Shown here in pieces: positions 18,535 through 28,031 of a DNA stretch of 64,000 nt. A model generated the notes under the pieces. The model searched no databases. It was given only the letters and a program-made list of their open reading frames with translations, and had not been told where the DNA came from. The translations under genes and the position numbers were made by a program. The stretch lies in NCBI GenBank assembly GCA_030427885.1, contig JAUICM010000007.1, positions 62,001 through 126,000 on the forward strand. Direction: 5' to 3'. The stretch is from Rhodothermia bacterium. Its GTDB lineage: Bacteria > Bacteroidota > Rhodothermia > Balneolales > Balneolaceae. Numbering within the stretch: position 1 is the stretch's first letter; every line of letters begins with the position of its first letter.

Positions 18535-20076
18535 ATGAAGAGATTATGTTTTGTTCTCTTGATGGTTATCCTGTTTTATAATTCAGAGCTTGTTGCTCAG
18601 GATGGCAGGAATCAACTTAACTACTCCAGTATCGCACAGCAACTGGTACTGGGAAATGCAAATGGCGATGCCAATTCAGGAATATTACCATCTGTAGCTA
18701 TGGAAAACGGATTCGGAAGTTTTATGGAGAATCCGGCAAGTGTAGCGTTAATTAATGCCAGTTACTTCAATCTGGGGTATCTGGCAAACTATGCTGATAA
18801 TGAGAATACCTTCCAGGGAAGCAATGTTGCTTTTGATAACAGGGTAGGACGGTTCGGCAGTGCAGGCTTAATTTACGCTGTTCCAACAGACAGAGGTAGC
18901 CTGGTTGTGGGTGGCGGCTATAATTTATACTCCAACATCAACAGAACAAATTCTATTAGTACTTATAATTCCAACAGTACTATAACTGATGCTTTTGTTA
19001 ACAGTGGCAGTGATTATCATGACCTCGCTTTTGAAACCTATGCCATCGACTGGTATGATACTGAACAAACTCAGTTGGAATCGATCTTTCGGGTTGGATT
19101 TGCTCCAGGTGATTATCTCGGAATAGCACAGGAGGCTGAAATCAAACAGAGAAGTAATCTGGGTGAGGTTTCCATCTTCATGGCCACTGAATTCAGAAAG
19201 AACCTGTTTTTTGGTGCCTCATTAGGGATGATTACCGGAAAGTATAGTTATGAGCGAAATTTTCTGGAGGACGACAGGGATAATCTGTATGATGGAGATT
19301 TTATAGAGCCGGATAATTCGGGTAACAATGGGACGGATATCAATGATATTCTGGTGTATGATAAGATCGACTCAGAGATTCTGGGGGCCACAATCAGAGC
19401 GGGATTTATCTATAAAATTCTTCCAGAACTAAATATTGGAGCAAACTTCACAGTTCCGACAAAACTAATAATCTCGGAAGACTATTACTCTTCTATCACC
19501 ACAAGTTTTGATGATGGCAGGGATAACTTCTTTGATGATCTTGCCGGTAAATACACTTATAGCGTAAGAAAACCATCTCAGTACAGTCTAGGTGTAGCTC
19601 TGGATGATTATGAAGGATTGAGCCTTTCTGCTTCTGCGGAATTTATTGATTACAGAAATACATCCATTGATCTGACAAGAGATAATAATCTTGATTTTCA
19701 GCAGGAAAGATACCTTCGAATGGAAGAGGAAGTGATCGATAGTGTGATCAATGCAGATTATAATTTTACGGCGAATTTAAGAGGCGGAGTTGAGTATCGA
19801 ACAAATTTTGGTTTAGAACTGAGAGGTGGAATGGGATACTATCCTGGTAAGAGTTCAAAGTTTTCGGCGAACAAATATATCTTCTCAGGAGGGATAGGGA
19901 TACCAATTTCAAAGGAAGTATTCATTGATGTAAATGCACAATATTCCCGCTGGAATGACCGTTCTGTTATATACGAATACAATGATATACAAACAGGAGA
20001 GTTAAGGACAGAAGGAATTGGAGAGACGATAAGCCAGCTAAATGTATTAGTGGGTTTCAAATTCAGATTTTATTAA
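18535..20076 (+). CDS. FadL/OMPP1-like outer membrane beta-barrel protein
   Basis: This 513-residue protein has a signal peptide (ending ELVAQ) and alternating amphipathic strands, ending in an aromatic C-terminus (GFKFRFY) typical of outer membrane barrels. The pattern MENGFGSFMENPASVALI resembles the N-terminal NPA region of the FadL/OMPP1 family of hydrophobic-compound transporters. The substrate is unknown. It follows the low-complexity lipoprotein by 26 bp and is closed by a terminator, so the two are likely one unit, possibly controlled by the upstream two-component system. Confidence 0.75.
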   Translation: MKRLCFVLLMVILFYNSELVAQDGRNQLNYSSIAQQLVLGNANGDANSGILPSVAMENGFGSFMENPASVALINASYFNLGYLANYADNENTFQGSNVAFDNRVGRFGSAGLIYAVPTDRGSLVVGGGYNLYSNINRTNSISTYNSNSTITDAFVNSGSDYHDLAFETYAIDWYDTEQTQLESIFRVGFAPGDYLGIAQEAEIKQRSNLGEVSIFMATEFRKNLFFGASLGMITGKYSYERNFLEDDRDNLYDGDFIEPDNSGNNGTDINDILVYDKIDSEILGATIRAGFIYKILPELNIGANFTVPTKLIISEDYYSSITTSFDDGRDNFFDDLAGKYTYSVRKPSQYSLGVALDDYEGLSLSASAEFIDYRNTSIDLTRDNNLDFQQERYLRMEEEVIDSVINADYNFTANLRGGVEYRTNFGLELRGGMGYYPGKSSKFSANKYIFSGGIGIPISKEVFIDVNAQYSRWNDRSVIYEYNDIQTGELRTEGIGETISQLNVLVGFKFRFY

Positions 20077-20132
20077 TCCTTTGTTAGTTAGATATCCCCA
20101 AAACCCAAAAACAAACCTCCGTAGTTAGTTTT

Positions 20133-20169
20133 TAGCGAAGGCCTTGTGAAAGAGTCCTTCGCTATTTTT
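20133..20169 (+). terminator. Intrinsic terminator after the barrel gene
   Basis: TAGCGAAGG and CCTTCGCTA form a 9 bp stem with a 14 nt loop, followed by TTTTTA. Only the plus strand has the T-run. The end overlaps the stop of the convergent corA gene. Confidence 0.82.
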
Positions 20170-21250
20170 ATAGCCACTTTTTTCGCTTAAAGTAAATGAT
20201 CATCACAAAAGTAAGTGAAATCATTATTACCCAAACGGTGGGATATCCATATTTCCAGTTCAGTTCAGGCATATTTGCGAAGTTCATCCCGTAAATACCA
20301 GCTATGAAAGTAAGGGGAATAAATATAGTGGCAATGATGGTAAGTACTTTCATCACCTCATTCATGCGATTGCTGATATCTGTCATATACATATCATATA
20401 AGCCACTAAGCATCTCACGGGAGTTATCGATCATTTCAATGACCTGAAACAAATGATCAAAAGTGTCGCGGATGAACAGTTTGGTTTCAGCTTCAATGAG
20501 AGGTGACTCATCTCTTAATAGTGAATTAATACCATCTCTGAGAGGCCAAACCGATCTTCTGAAGTTGATCAGCTCTCTGCGCAGGTTGTGAATTTCTTTG
20601 AGATGGGAATCTTTCGTCTTTTCGAAAATCTCGTCTTCAATTTCGGTGATCTTGTTTCCGATCTCTTCCAGAGTCTCAAAATAATAATCGATAATGGCAT
20701 CCATAAGAGCATAAGCCAGGTAATCCGTCCCCGACTTTCTTATTCTGCTGTTCTCAACCTGCAGGCGTGTTTTTATAGGATCTAAGAATGGTTCGTCAGT
20801 TTCCTGAAATGAGAATACATAATCTGAGGAAAGTACCAACGAAACCTGTTCTTCCTGAATTTCCCCATCCTTAATTCTAAGCATCTTCATTACTATAAAG
20901 ATCTGTTCGCCATAATCCTCAATTTTCGGGCGCTGTAAAGTATTTACAATATCTTCCTGAATGAGGGGGTGGAAACCGAAGTCATCCCACAATGTTTTAA
21001 GCTTATCAGTCTCATGAAGTCCCATGACCTCAACCCAGGTAACTGCTTTGGAAGCTGCGAATGGTTTACATTCGATAACTTTATCTATCTCTTCAATAGT
21101 AATTTTCTCATGATCGTAGTCGAGAATATTGATGGACATATTCTCAAGAACCTTACGTCCAATATGTGCTACGGTACCGGGTGCTGAACCTGCTTTCTTC
21201 TTTTTGAAATTAGGCAGGTTTCTTTGTCTGATTAATTTTAGTGGGCTCAT
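20168..21250 (-). CDS. corA: CorA-family magnesium/cobalt transporter
   Basis: This divalent-cation channel has 360 residues from the ATG at 21250. The C-terminal two-helix membrane part carries the selectivity motif in YGMNFANMPE followed by a second membrane helix and a basic KRKKW tail. The N-terminal cytoplasmic domain and the long stalk helices are normal for the family. The frame is open up to 21304, but a longer start would read through the terminator of the upstream OmpA gene, so 21250 (MSPLKLIRQ) is preferred. Confidence 0.93.
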   Translation of the reverse strand: MSPLKLIRQRNLPNFKKKKAGSAPGTVAHIGRKVLENMSINILDYDHEKITIEEIDKVIECKPFAASKAVTWVEVMGLHETDKLKTLWDDFGFHPLIQEDIVNTLQRPKIEDYGEQIFIVMKMLRIKDGEIQEEQVSLVLSSDYVFSFQETDEPFLDPIKTRLQVENSRIRKSGTDYLAYALMDAIIDYYFETLEEIGNKITEIEDEIFEKTKDSHLKEIHNLRRELINFRRSVWPLRDGINSLLRDESPLIEAETKLFIRDTFDHLFQVIEMIDNSREMLSGLYDMYMTDISNRMNEVMKVLTIIATIFIPLTFIAGIYGMNFANMPELNWKYGYPTVWVIMISLTFVMIIYFKRKKWL

Positions 21251-21286
21251 GAAATTATGTTTTGCTAAGCATAACAAATTGAGAGC

Positions 21287-21316
21287 AAAAAAAAACCCCT
21301 TCACTTAGTAAGGGGT
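21287..21316 (-). terminator. Intrinsic terminator of the OmpA-family gene
   Basis: On the minus strand ACCCCTT and AAGGGGT form a 7 bp stem with an 8 nt loop, followed by a run of about nine T. It lies 17 bp after the OmpA-family stop and before corA. Confidence 0.88.
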
Positions 21317-21332
21317 AAGAAAGTTTTAATAA

Positions 21333-22007
21333 TTATTGAATTTCGCCTTTTTCGGCTGCTTCTTTTAACTCATCGTTCGCCCAGATTGCTATTTCTACAC
21401 GGCGATTTTTAGAGCGCCCTTCAACGGTACTGTTAGAGGCGACCGGATCATTTTCGCCATAGCCAATGATCGTCATTCTTTCGCCGCTTACACCAGTGAA
21501 AGCTGTGTATTCTGCAACTGATTTGGCTCTCTGTTCCGACAATTTCTGATTGTAATCTTCTGAACCAGTGTTATCAGTGTATCCACTGAACATGATGTTA
21601 GTGTCTTCATATTTCTGAAGTACTTCTGAAAGCTTACTGATCTCATTTTTTGATGCACCACTCAGGGTGTATGAGTCGACTTCGAAGAGAATGCCTGAAT
21701 CAAAGGTAACTTTAATTCCTTCTCCAACACGTTCAACGGTAGCTCCGTCCAGATCTTCTTCAAGTTCTCTGGCCTGTCTATCCATATAGTTACCAATAGC
21801 TGCCCCGGTAGCACCACCTACGGCTGCTCCAACTATTGCTCCTGTTGTAGTGTTACCTGCAGCCTTTCCAATTACAGCACCAGCCAGAGCCCCGGCTCCG
21901 GCACCGATCACGGTTCCTTTTGCAGTTTTACTTATGCGTTCACAACCAGTAAATGGTAATAGTCCTGCTAGTGCGATGATAATTACTTTAATTGATATCG
22001 TTCTCAT
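21333..22007 (-). CDS. OmpA-family lipoprotein with glycine-zipper segment
   Basis: This 224-residue envelope protein begins with a lipoprotein signal (C22 in LPFTGCE). Residues 30-75 are a glycine-zipper stretch (GAGAGALAGAVIG and relatives), and residues about 95-210 are an OmpA-like peptidoglycan-binding domain with FDSGILFEV, FSGYTDNTGSEDYN, LSEQRAKSV and GRSKNRRVEI. The architecture matches the YiaD type. It probably anchors the outer membrane to peptidoglycan. It is a single gene closed by its own terminator. Confidence 0.9.
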   Translation of the reverse strand: MRTISIKVIIIALAGLLPFTGCERISKTAKGTVIGAGAGALAGAVIGKAAGNTTTGAIVGAAVGGATGAAIGNYMDRQARELEEDLDGATVERVGEGIKVTFDSGILFEVDSYTLSGASKNEISKLSEVLQKYEDTNIMFSGYTDNTGSEDYNQKLSEQRAKSVAEYTAFTGVSGERMTIIGYGENDPVASNSTVEGRSKNRRVEIAIWANDELKEAAEKGEIQ

Positions 22008-22081
22008 GACAAATGATTTATTTAGTATTTGATACTGTTATAAATCTGAGTACGATATGTTCCGTTAATTAATGTGCAGGA

Positions 22082-24616
22082 TCAGATGTTTTCAGCTCTC
22101 AGGACCTCCAATGGAGGTTTTTTATGGATTCCCCGGGTGTTTAAGAGTCCGATTGTCAATACCAGTAAAACAAGTAATACTACTTCAGTGGCAAGGATGG
22201 TGAAACCAGGTGTGAAATCAATTTCGAAATAAAACTTACCGAGCAGCACACTGGTACCTACCGATAGTGTGAGACCGATCAATGATGCCAGGATCCCAAG
22301 GAAAACATATTCGATAACCTGAATACGAACAACCTGTCTTTGTTTAGCTCCCAGCGTTCTCAATAATACAGCTTCACGTATACGCTGGTATCTGCTTGTA
22401 GTAGCGGAGCCCGCCAATACAATGAGCCCGGTGATGATACTGAACAAGCCTATGAACTGAATTACAAAGGTGATCCGGCCAAGAAATTCACGGACTGTAT
22501 TTATGATCTGACCCACGTCAATTGCGGAAACATTTGGATAAGCCTGAACGATCTGTTGTTGTATATCAAGGGATGATTCCTTGCTTGGAGTATTTAGGGT
22601 GGTCGCAAAAAACTGGGGTGCCGGTTCCAGAACTCCGGTTGGAAAAACTACAAAGAAATTAGGTTGAGGGGTTTGCCAGTTTACCGTTCGGGTGCTCGAG
22701 ATATAACTGCTAATCGGGATGCCCTGGATGTCCCAAACAATAGTATCCCCAAGAGCTACATTCAGGTCTTCAAGGAGGTCGGAGGACATCGATATTGGAA
22801 CAGGTACACTCAGATCAGAAACAGAGCCGATGAACTCGCCTTCCTCAAGAGTTTCGGTATCAACCAGGCTATCGCGATAGGTTGAACGATATTCACGTGT
22901 GAGTGCCCAACGCCGAGCGGCCCGGCTGGTATCCTGAAGAATCTTATCAACTGAGATGTTTTTTACAGATTGGATTCTCATAGTCACAATCGGGACGTTC
23001 TGAATGATCTCGAGCCCATTATCCCGGATGATTTTATTTACACCATCATTCTGGTCGTATTGGATATCAAACAATGCAAGGTTTGGGAGATCATCCTGTC
23101 CCTCAAAATCAATGGTACTCAGTAACATATCCTGGCTTAGGTACAAGGAGCTTATAAGAGTTACACCCAATCCAAAGGTCAGAAGCAGAGTGCTGGTTTG
23201 ATTGTTCGGACGATAGAGGTTTGATAAGCCCTGTCTCCATTCATAACTCCAGCCAATAGGGATGAACTTCCGGGCTCCTTTCATCACTAATACTGAAAAA
23301 CCTGCCAGCAACAGCAGACAAACACCGAGGCCAAAAGTGAAAATGATTGCGGCGATAAGTTCACCCAACATGATCCATGCATATCCGGTAACAGCCAGTG
23401 TTATTACTCCATAGAGAATCACTCTTGTTAACAGACTCATTAGCTTTGAGAGGTTAACTTCTGCAGAACGAAGAGTAAAAAGAGGAGAGATCTTACGGAT
23501 TGCCATGAGCGGGAAAAGCGCAAAAACAATAGAAATCAGTACGCCGGTAAATAAACCCGTAAATATAGAAGTCCAGGAAATGAATAATTCGATATCAACA
23601 GGAATGAAATCCTGAACCAAAACTGGTAGATATAACTGTACAAGGGCTCCGAGCAATGCACCAAGTGCTGCACCAATAAATCCCATAGAACCTGCCTGGA
23701 TGAGGTAAATTGCCATAGCCTGCCTGGATGAGGCACCAACACAACGGAGAACTGCTACCGTAGCGATCTTTTGCCTGATATAAACAAAGATGGAAGAGGC
23801 GATACCAATTCCACCCAATAATAAAGCAATGAATCCGATCAGGTTCAGAAAACTGGCCAGATTTGAAACAGCTTCCCCTACTTCCTGTTGGCGCTCAGCA
23901 ATATCATCAAACCTGAAATCAAGTGAGTCGTTCATAGCGTCGAGACGCTCTTCTATAACTTTCGGTTCAGTACCTTCCGGATATGTAAGATACAGCTTGT
24001 GCTCCAATCGGCTTCCTCGTTCCAGAAGACCCGTATTCTCCACATCTTTTAAAGGGATAAGAACCCGGGGCCCGAAAACTGAAGTTGCCATCGATTGCCC
24101 GGGAATATCCTGGATCGCACCAATGATAGGATAAGTAACATAGCCCACTTTAACGGAGTCGCCCGGTGAAAGTCCAAGTTGTAATAAGATAGCTTCATCA
24201 ACTAAGGCACCGAACTCATCAAGATAGGTGTCTGAAGCTTCAGCCGGGTTGGTTTGAATGTGACCGTAAAATGGGAATCCATCTTCCATTGCAGAAATCT
24301 GTGACAAGCGGGTGGTTCCTGTTTCAGGAAAAAGAACCATAGAACTGAATGCCAGCATCTTGGACTGTTCTGAACTTATTGAATCCAGATACGCCAGTAA
24401 TTCTGGCTGGAAGGGAGCATTGCGCTCGACTTCAAGATCAGCTCCAAGTAATTCTTTGGATTGATCGGATATACTTTTATTTAAGTTCTCTCTGAATGAA
24501 GTGATCGCGACCTGAGCAGCTACCCCAACGATAATAGCTGCCATATAGAGAAATAATTTCCGGCGGTTGGAGCGGGAATCTCTCCATGCCATTTTAAAAA
24601 CCCAGGACCAACTCAT
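22082..24616 (-). CDS. ybbP: FtsX-like ABC transporter permease, YbbP-type
   Basis: This large 844-residue permease has an N-terminal membrane helix followed by a periplasmic MacB-type domain, a first FtsX core (about residues 255-375), extra membrane helices in the middle, a second periplasmic domain and a second FtsX core near the C-terminus (about 730-835). The size and double layout fit YbbP rather than LolC/LolE. Its start overlaps the ATPase gene by 4 bp. Together with ybbA and the divergent tesA it reproduces the E. coli tesA-ybbA-ybbP arrangement. The substrate is not established; lipid or hydrophobic-compound extrusion is inferred from the neighbours. Confidence 0.85.
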   Translation of the reverse strand: MSWSWVFKMAWRDSRSNRRKLFLYMAAIIVGVAAQVAITSFRENLNKSISDQSKELLGADLEVERNAPFQPELLAYLDSISSEQSKMLAFSSMVLFPETGTTRLSQISAMEDGFPFYGHIQTNPAEASDTYLDEFGALVDEAILLQLGLSPGDSVKVGYVTYPIIGAIQDIPGQSMATSVFGPRVLIPLKDVENTGLLERGSRLEHKLYLTYPEGTEPKVIEERLDAMNDSLDFRFDDIAERQQEVGEAVSNLASFLNLIGFIALLLGGIGIASSIFVYIRQKIATVAVLRCVGASSRQAMAIYLIQAGSMGFIGAALGALLGALVQLYLPVLVQDFIPVDIELFISWTSIFTGLFTGVLISIVFALFPLMAIRKISPLFTLRSAEVNLSKLMSLLTRVILYGVITLAVTGYAWIMLGELIAAIIFTFGLGVCLLLLAGFSVLVMKGARKFIPIGWSYEWRQGLSNLYRPNNQTSTLLLTFGLGVTLISSLYLSQDMLLSTIDFEGQDDLPNLALFDIQYDQNDGVNKIIRDNGLEIIQNVPIVTMRIQSVKNISVDKILQDTSRAARRWALTREYRSTYRDSLVDTETLEEGEFIGSVSDLSVPVPISMSSDLLEDLNVALGDTIVWDIQGIPISSYISSTRTVNWQTPQPNFFVVFPTGVLEPAPQFFATTLNTPSKESSLDIQQQIVQAYPNVSAIDVGQIINTVREFLGRITFVIQFIGLFSIITGLIVLAGSATTSRYQRIREAVLLRTLGAKQRQVVRIQVIEYVFLGILASLIGLTLSVGTSVLLGKFYFEIDFTPGFTILATEVVLLVLLVLTIGLLNTRGIHKKPPLEVLRAENI

Positions 24617-25320
24617 TTTGTCACCGATGCTTTTTCTTTAGTGATATCTGAGTCTACCAGTCCATTCTTGATCTTGATGATTCTATCACACTTCTCGGCC
24701 AGTTCAAGATCATGGGTAACTAATATAAGAGTAGTATGTTCTTTCTGATTGAGGTCAAAGATCAGTTCTTCAACATGATCTCCGGTTTCGGTATCCAGGT
24801 TTCCTGTTGGTTCATCAGCGAACAGAATCTTTGGTTCATTTATAAAAGCACGGGCGATCGCCACACGTTGCTGTTCACCTCCGGACAGCTGAGTGGGGTA
24901 GTGATGTGTTCGGTCTCCCAGCCCTACTTCTTCCAGTAACTGAACGGCTCTTTTTCGAACATCCTTTGTTGCTTCTCCGCGCAGTTCAAGAGGAACCATA
25001 ACATTTTCGAGCGCAGTAAGCGTAGGCACAAGCTGAAAAGTTTGAAAGACAAACCCAACATGTTTATTCCTTACGGATGCTCGTTCATCTTCACTGAGAG
25101 GATTTAGCTTAATATTTTGAAGGATTACCTCACCGGAACTTGGCCGGTCAAGACCTGCACAGAGGCCAAGCAACGTTGTTTTACCACTTCCTGATGGTCC
25201 AACGATGGCACAGGAAGTACCTTCTTCGATCCCAAAGGAAATATCGTTAACGACAGTGAGGATCTTAGATCCACTTTTAAATTCACGGGTCAGGTTATTT
25301 ACCTGAAGAATATTCGACAC
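24613..25320 (-). CDS. ybbA: ABC transporter ATP-binding protein, YbbA/LolD-type
   Basis: This 235-residue cytosolic ATPase has Walker [11 protein letters not shown]-loop, the signature [15 protein letters not shown], Walker [13 protein letters not shown] and the switch His in VTHDLE. It belongs to the MacB/LolD/FtsE-type group. It overlaps the permease gene by 4 bp and is divergent from tesA, which supports the YbbA assignment over LolD. Confidence 0.9.
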   Translation of the reverse strand: MSNILQVNNLTREFKSGSKILTVVNDISFGIEEGTSCAIVGPSGSGKTTLLGLCAGLDRPSSGEVILQNIKLNPLSEDERASVRNKHVGFVFQTFQLVPTLTALENVMVPLELRGEATKDVRKRAVQLLEEVGLGDRTHHYPTQLSGGEQQRVAIARAFINEPKILFADEPTGNLDTETGDHVEELIFDLNQKEHTTLILVTHDLELAEKCDRIIKIKNGLVDSDITKEKASVTK

Positions 25321-25359
25321 AGTGCTTCTTATTTTGTTAAACTTGGAACCCTAAACCAT

Positions 25360-25380
25360 GGAATGATACTATTTCATTCC
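25360..25380. promoter_or_regulatory. Inverted repeat between ybbA and tesA
   Basis: GGAATGA and TCATTCC are separated by 7 bp in the 170 bp divergent spacer. It may be an operator acting on either gene; no known factor is implied. Confidence 0.3.
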
Positions 25381-25490
25381 GCACCAAAGAAATGTTGGCT
25401 ACGTTGTTAGCTTCGGGATGTTACTCCCAAACGAATGCTGTACAAAGTATTAGAGTTGAACATACATATACGTACCGATAAATTATTGAA

Positions 25491-26096
25491 ATGAAGCAAT
25501 TACTTTTCCTTTTTTTACTTGTTACTGCGTCTGTTAGCGCACAAGAGAAAAAAACTATTCTCTTTTTTGGTGATAGTATCACTGCTGGTTATGGTATTGA
25601 TCAGTCCAGAGCATTTCCTGCTGTTATTCAGGAGAAAATAGATTCGGCAGGTCTGAACTATACGGTGATCAATGGCGGATTAAGCGGTGAAACCTCAGCT
25701 GGTGGATTACGACGGATTGATTGGGTATTGCAAAGGAAAGTAGATATCATGATTCTGGAGCTTGGCGGCAATGATGGGTTGAGAGGCATTGATCTGAGCT
25801 CAACCAAAGACAATCTTCAGAAGATCATCGATAAAGCAAAGGCCAGATATCCGGAAATGAAGATCATTATTGCAGGGATGCAGGTTCCTCCAAATCTTGG
25901 TGTTGAGTACACAAAGGAATTTATGGACCTTTATCCATCACTTGCAGTCGAGAATGATCTGCCTCTTATACCAACGATACTGAATAAGGTCGGGGGGTAT
26001 GACGAATATATGCAGGCTGATCAAATTCACCCCAATGCGAAAGGTCACCGCATCGTAGCTGATGTTATTTGGGAAAAACTGGAAACTATTCTTTAA
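25491..26096 (+). CDS. tesA: SGNH-family arylesterase/thioesterase, TesA-like
   Basis: This is a periplasmic esterase of 201 residues with a signal peptide ending SVSAQ. The SGNH motifs are complete: block I FFGDSITAGYG (catalytic S29), the Gly of block II in GGLSGET, GGNDG (Asn of block III) and DQIHPNAKGH (catalytic Asp and His, block V). Length and motifs match TesA/arylesterase. It lies divergent from ybbA-ybbP as in E. coli and is followed by a PIG-L deacetylase 21 bp downstream, which may be in the same operon. Confidence 0.92.
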   Translation: MKQLLFLFLLVTASVSAQEKKTILFFGDSITAGYGIDQSRAFPAVIQEKIDSAGLNYTVINGGLSGETSAGGLRRIDWVLQRKVDIMILELGGNDGLRGIDLSSTKDNLQKIIDKAKARYPEMKIIIAGMQVPPNLGVEYTKEFMDLYPSLAVENDLPLIPTILNKVGGYDEYMQADQIHPNAKGHRIVADVIWEKLETIL

Positions 26097-26117
26097 AACG
26101 TTCGATATTTATTTCTT

Positions 26118-27011
26118 ATGAAAAGAATCTCACTATTCATCCTCACACTTATATTAACTCAAACGGCTTTTTCACAGGCCAGCCTGGATTACAAACCAAA
26201 GATATTACTTGTAACTGCACATCCTGATGATGATGCCTTGTTTTCAGCCACTGTCTTCAAAACCACTAAATTGTTGGGAGGTACCGTTGATCTTGCACTT
26301 ATGACCAATGGCGAGGGAGGATATAAATATTCTACACTTGGGAATTATATCTATGGGCTGGAATTGGATAAAGAGGAAGTGGGAAGAGCCTATCTGCCCG
26401 GAATCAGGAAGAAAGAGCTAATGGCAGGTGGCGATATTGTCGGGATCAGGAATTATTATTTCTTCGATAAAAAAGATTTCTACTACACTCTGGATGTTCA
26501 GGAGACCATGGAGAAATGGGAGACGGAGACCGTGGTTAAAAAGCTGACAGAAATCATGGAAGAAGGAGAGTATGATTTCGTATTTCTGATGCTTCCGTTT
26601 AAAGAATTTCATGGACACCATAAGGCATCAGCCGTACTTGGGCTGGAAGCATTGAGCCGTTTACCTAAGGGAGACCGGCCAATTGCTCTGGAATCAATGG
26701 TTAGAAGAGGAGATGATGCTCCTGGTGCGGGATTCACAGAGTTAGAGGGATATCCCAAAACCAGGATCATGAAGGATGTGATGTTTGAATTCGACCGGAA
26801 TCAGAAATTTGGGTACAACGACCAGCTCGACTACAACATGGTTGCCAATTGGGTTGTTGCAGAACATAAGTCACAAGGAACCATGCAGAAAGCAATGAAT
26901 CACCCGGAAGGAACGGTTGAGCAGTATTACTATGTGGAATTAAATGGTACTGATGGCATTGACAAAGCCCGAAAGTTCTTCGAAGTGATCAATGCCGTTC
27001 AGCCTGATTGA
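26118..27011 (+). CDS. PIG-L family deacetylase, secreted
   Basis: This zinc-dependent LmbE/PIG-L N-deacetylase-like protein has 297 residues. It carries a signal peptide (ending AFSQ), the metal motif TAHPDDDAL (His, Asp, Asp), and a later metal His in the HGHHKAS segment. Family members act on N-acetylglucosaminyl or related amides; the substrate here is not visible. It is 21 bp after tesA. Its stop lies 3 bp before that of the convergent SIMPL gene. Confidence 0.87.
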   Translation: MKRISLFILTLILTQTAFSQASLDYKPKILLVTAHPDDDALFSATVFKTTKLLGGTVDLALMTNGEGGYKYSTLGNYIYGLELDKEEVGRAYLPGIRKKELMAGGDIVGIRNYYFFDKKDFYYTLDVQETMEKWETETVVKKLTEIMEEGEYDFVFLMLPFKEFHGHHKASAVLGLEALSRLPKGDRPIALESMVRRGDDAPGAGFTELEGYPKTRIMKDVMFEFDRNQKFGYNDQLDYNMVANWVVAEHKSQGTMQKAMNHPEGTVEQYYYVELNGTDGIDKARKFFEVINAVQPD

Positions 27012-27014
27012 TGT

Positions 27015-27710
27015 TCAGAGAATAGCGAATTCAATATTGATATTAGCAGTAACCGAAACAGTCTGGTCGAAGTCCATCATGGAAGAACTTACCACTACTT
27101 GTTCCATATCCATAGTTGATTTAGCTCGAAAAGGAGTTACCTGATAATCTGAGTAGCTGATATTGATAACGGACCCCAGTTTAACTCCGGAAGCTTTAGC
27201 AATAAGCTGAGCTCTTTCTTTAGCGGAAGCGATCGCTGACTCCAATGCTTTCAGTTTACCGCTTTCAAGTTTTGAACTCGAGAAGCTGGCATTAAATGAG
27301 TCGAAGCCATTTTCGATCAGACGTACCTGAATTTCTTCATAGATCTTAAAATCATTGAAACTAACTGAAACCTGCTGGTTGGTTTGTGGAATCATGTTCC
27401 TGCCATTGTTGCTATATCTCTTACTGATCTGAACAGGCTGGAAATTGATATCCTCTTCGTCAATATCAAATTTTTTGAGAAGGTCAGCCAATACGGATTC
27501 TCTTTTTTTATGGATCTCAAACGCCTCTCTGGGTGAATCTCCTTCAGCATTAATATTAATGTTAAAGATGATCAGGTCAGCCGGGAGTAGCTCTGAGGCC
27601 GACATATTTATACTGATAGACTTTTCCTTAGGGGGCATTTGCGCCGGCACTGTCTTACAGGCTAAAAGCACAAAAAGAAGTAAAAAAGGGTAGATGCTAA
27701 GTTTTCTCAT
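27015..27710 (-). CDS. SIMPL-domain (DUF541) lipoprotein
   Basis: This 231-residue envelope protein begins with a lipoprotein signal (C18 in LLFVLLACK). The rest is a SIMPL/DUF541 domain, recognisable from DLIIFNININAEGDSPREA, the central KLKALESAIASAKERAQLIA helix and the strand VSVTANINIEFAI at the end. The family forms periplasmic oligomers whose exact role is unclear. The gene stands alone and is convergent with the PIG-L gene. Confidence 0.85.
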   Translation of the reverse strand: MRKLSIYPFLLLFVLLACKTVPAQMPPKEKSISINMSASELLPADLIIFNININAEGDSPREAFEIHKKRESVLADLLKKFDIDEEDINFQPVQISKRYSNNGRNMIPQTNQQVSVSFNDFKIYEEIQVRLIENGFDSFNASFSSSKLESGKLKALESAIASAKERAQLIAKASGVKLGSVINISYSDYQVTPFRAKSTMDMEQVVVSSSMMDFDQTVSVTANINIEFAIL

Positions 27711-28031
27711 GATGATCTGATATTGCTTGGATTATTTCATGACAAACTAAAATATTCACATTCTATTGCAGTAAACAGAAAATTTTTACCCAAAACTGGT
27801 AAAGCTAATTCTAATGGATTAAGGCTTTAGAAAAAATTTGTGTATTAAAACCTTCTCATCAGGCTAAAAAATGGGCATATAAGTGTATTAAAAATGTTTA
27901 GTTTCTCATCTAAAATTTTCATGGAAGCGCTTGCATAATCATAAAATCAGGCTTTTCTTTGTTATACCGCATTTATAAAGCGGAGCTATGGAAAAATCCC
28001 AGGAATAAATCAAACTAATACAGGATCAGAT
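27711..28031. promoter_or_regulatory. 321 bp AT-rich spacer before the TonB-receptor operon
   Basis: There is no gene in this stretch. It must hold the promoters of the SIMPL gene and the TonB-dependent receptor. The clear landmark is a LacI/CcpA-type operator at 27922-27935, listed separately. A small CCGC...GCGG inverted repeat lies at 27967-27983. Confidence 0.6.
27922..27935. promoter_or_regulatory. LacI/CcpA-type (cre-like) operator
   Basis: TGGAAGCGCTTGCA matches all ten fixed positions of the cre consensus TGNAANCGNTTNCA, with the AAGCGCTT core common to LacI-family operators. It lies 97 bp before the receptor ATG. About 0.06 perfect matches are expected by chance in 64 kb of equal base composition. 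The regulator is not encoded in this window. Confidence 0.6.

Noticed and set aside
21251-21304. Longer N-terminus for CorA
   Set aside because: It reads through the terminator hairpin of the OmpA-family gene and adds residues not typical of CorA.
27922-27935. Sigma-54 promoter at the cre-like site
   Set aside because: The GG and GC elements are 2 bp too close; the perfect palindromic operator explains the sequence better.
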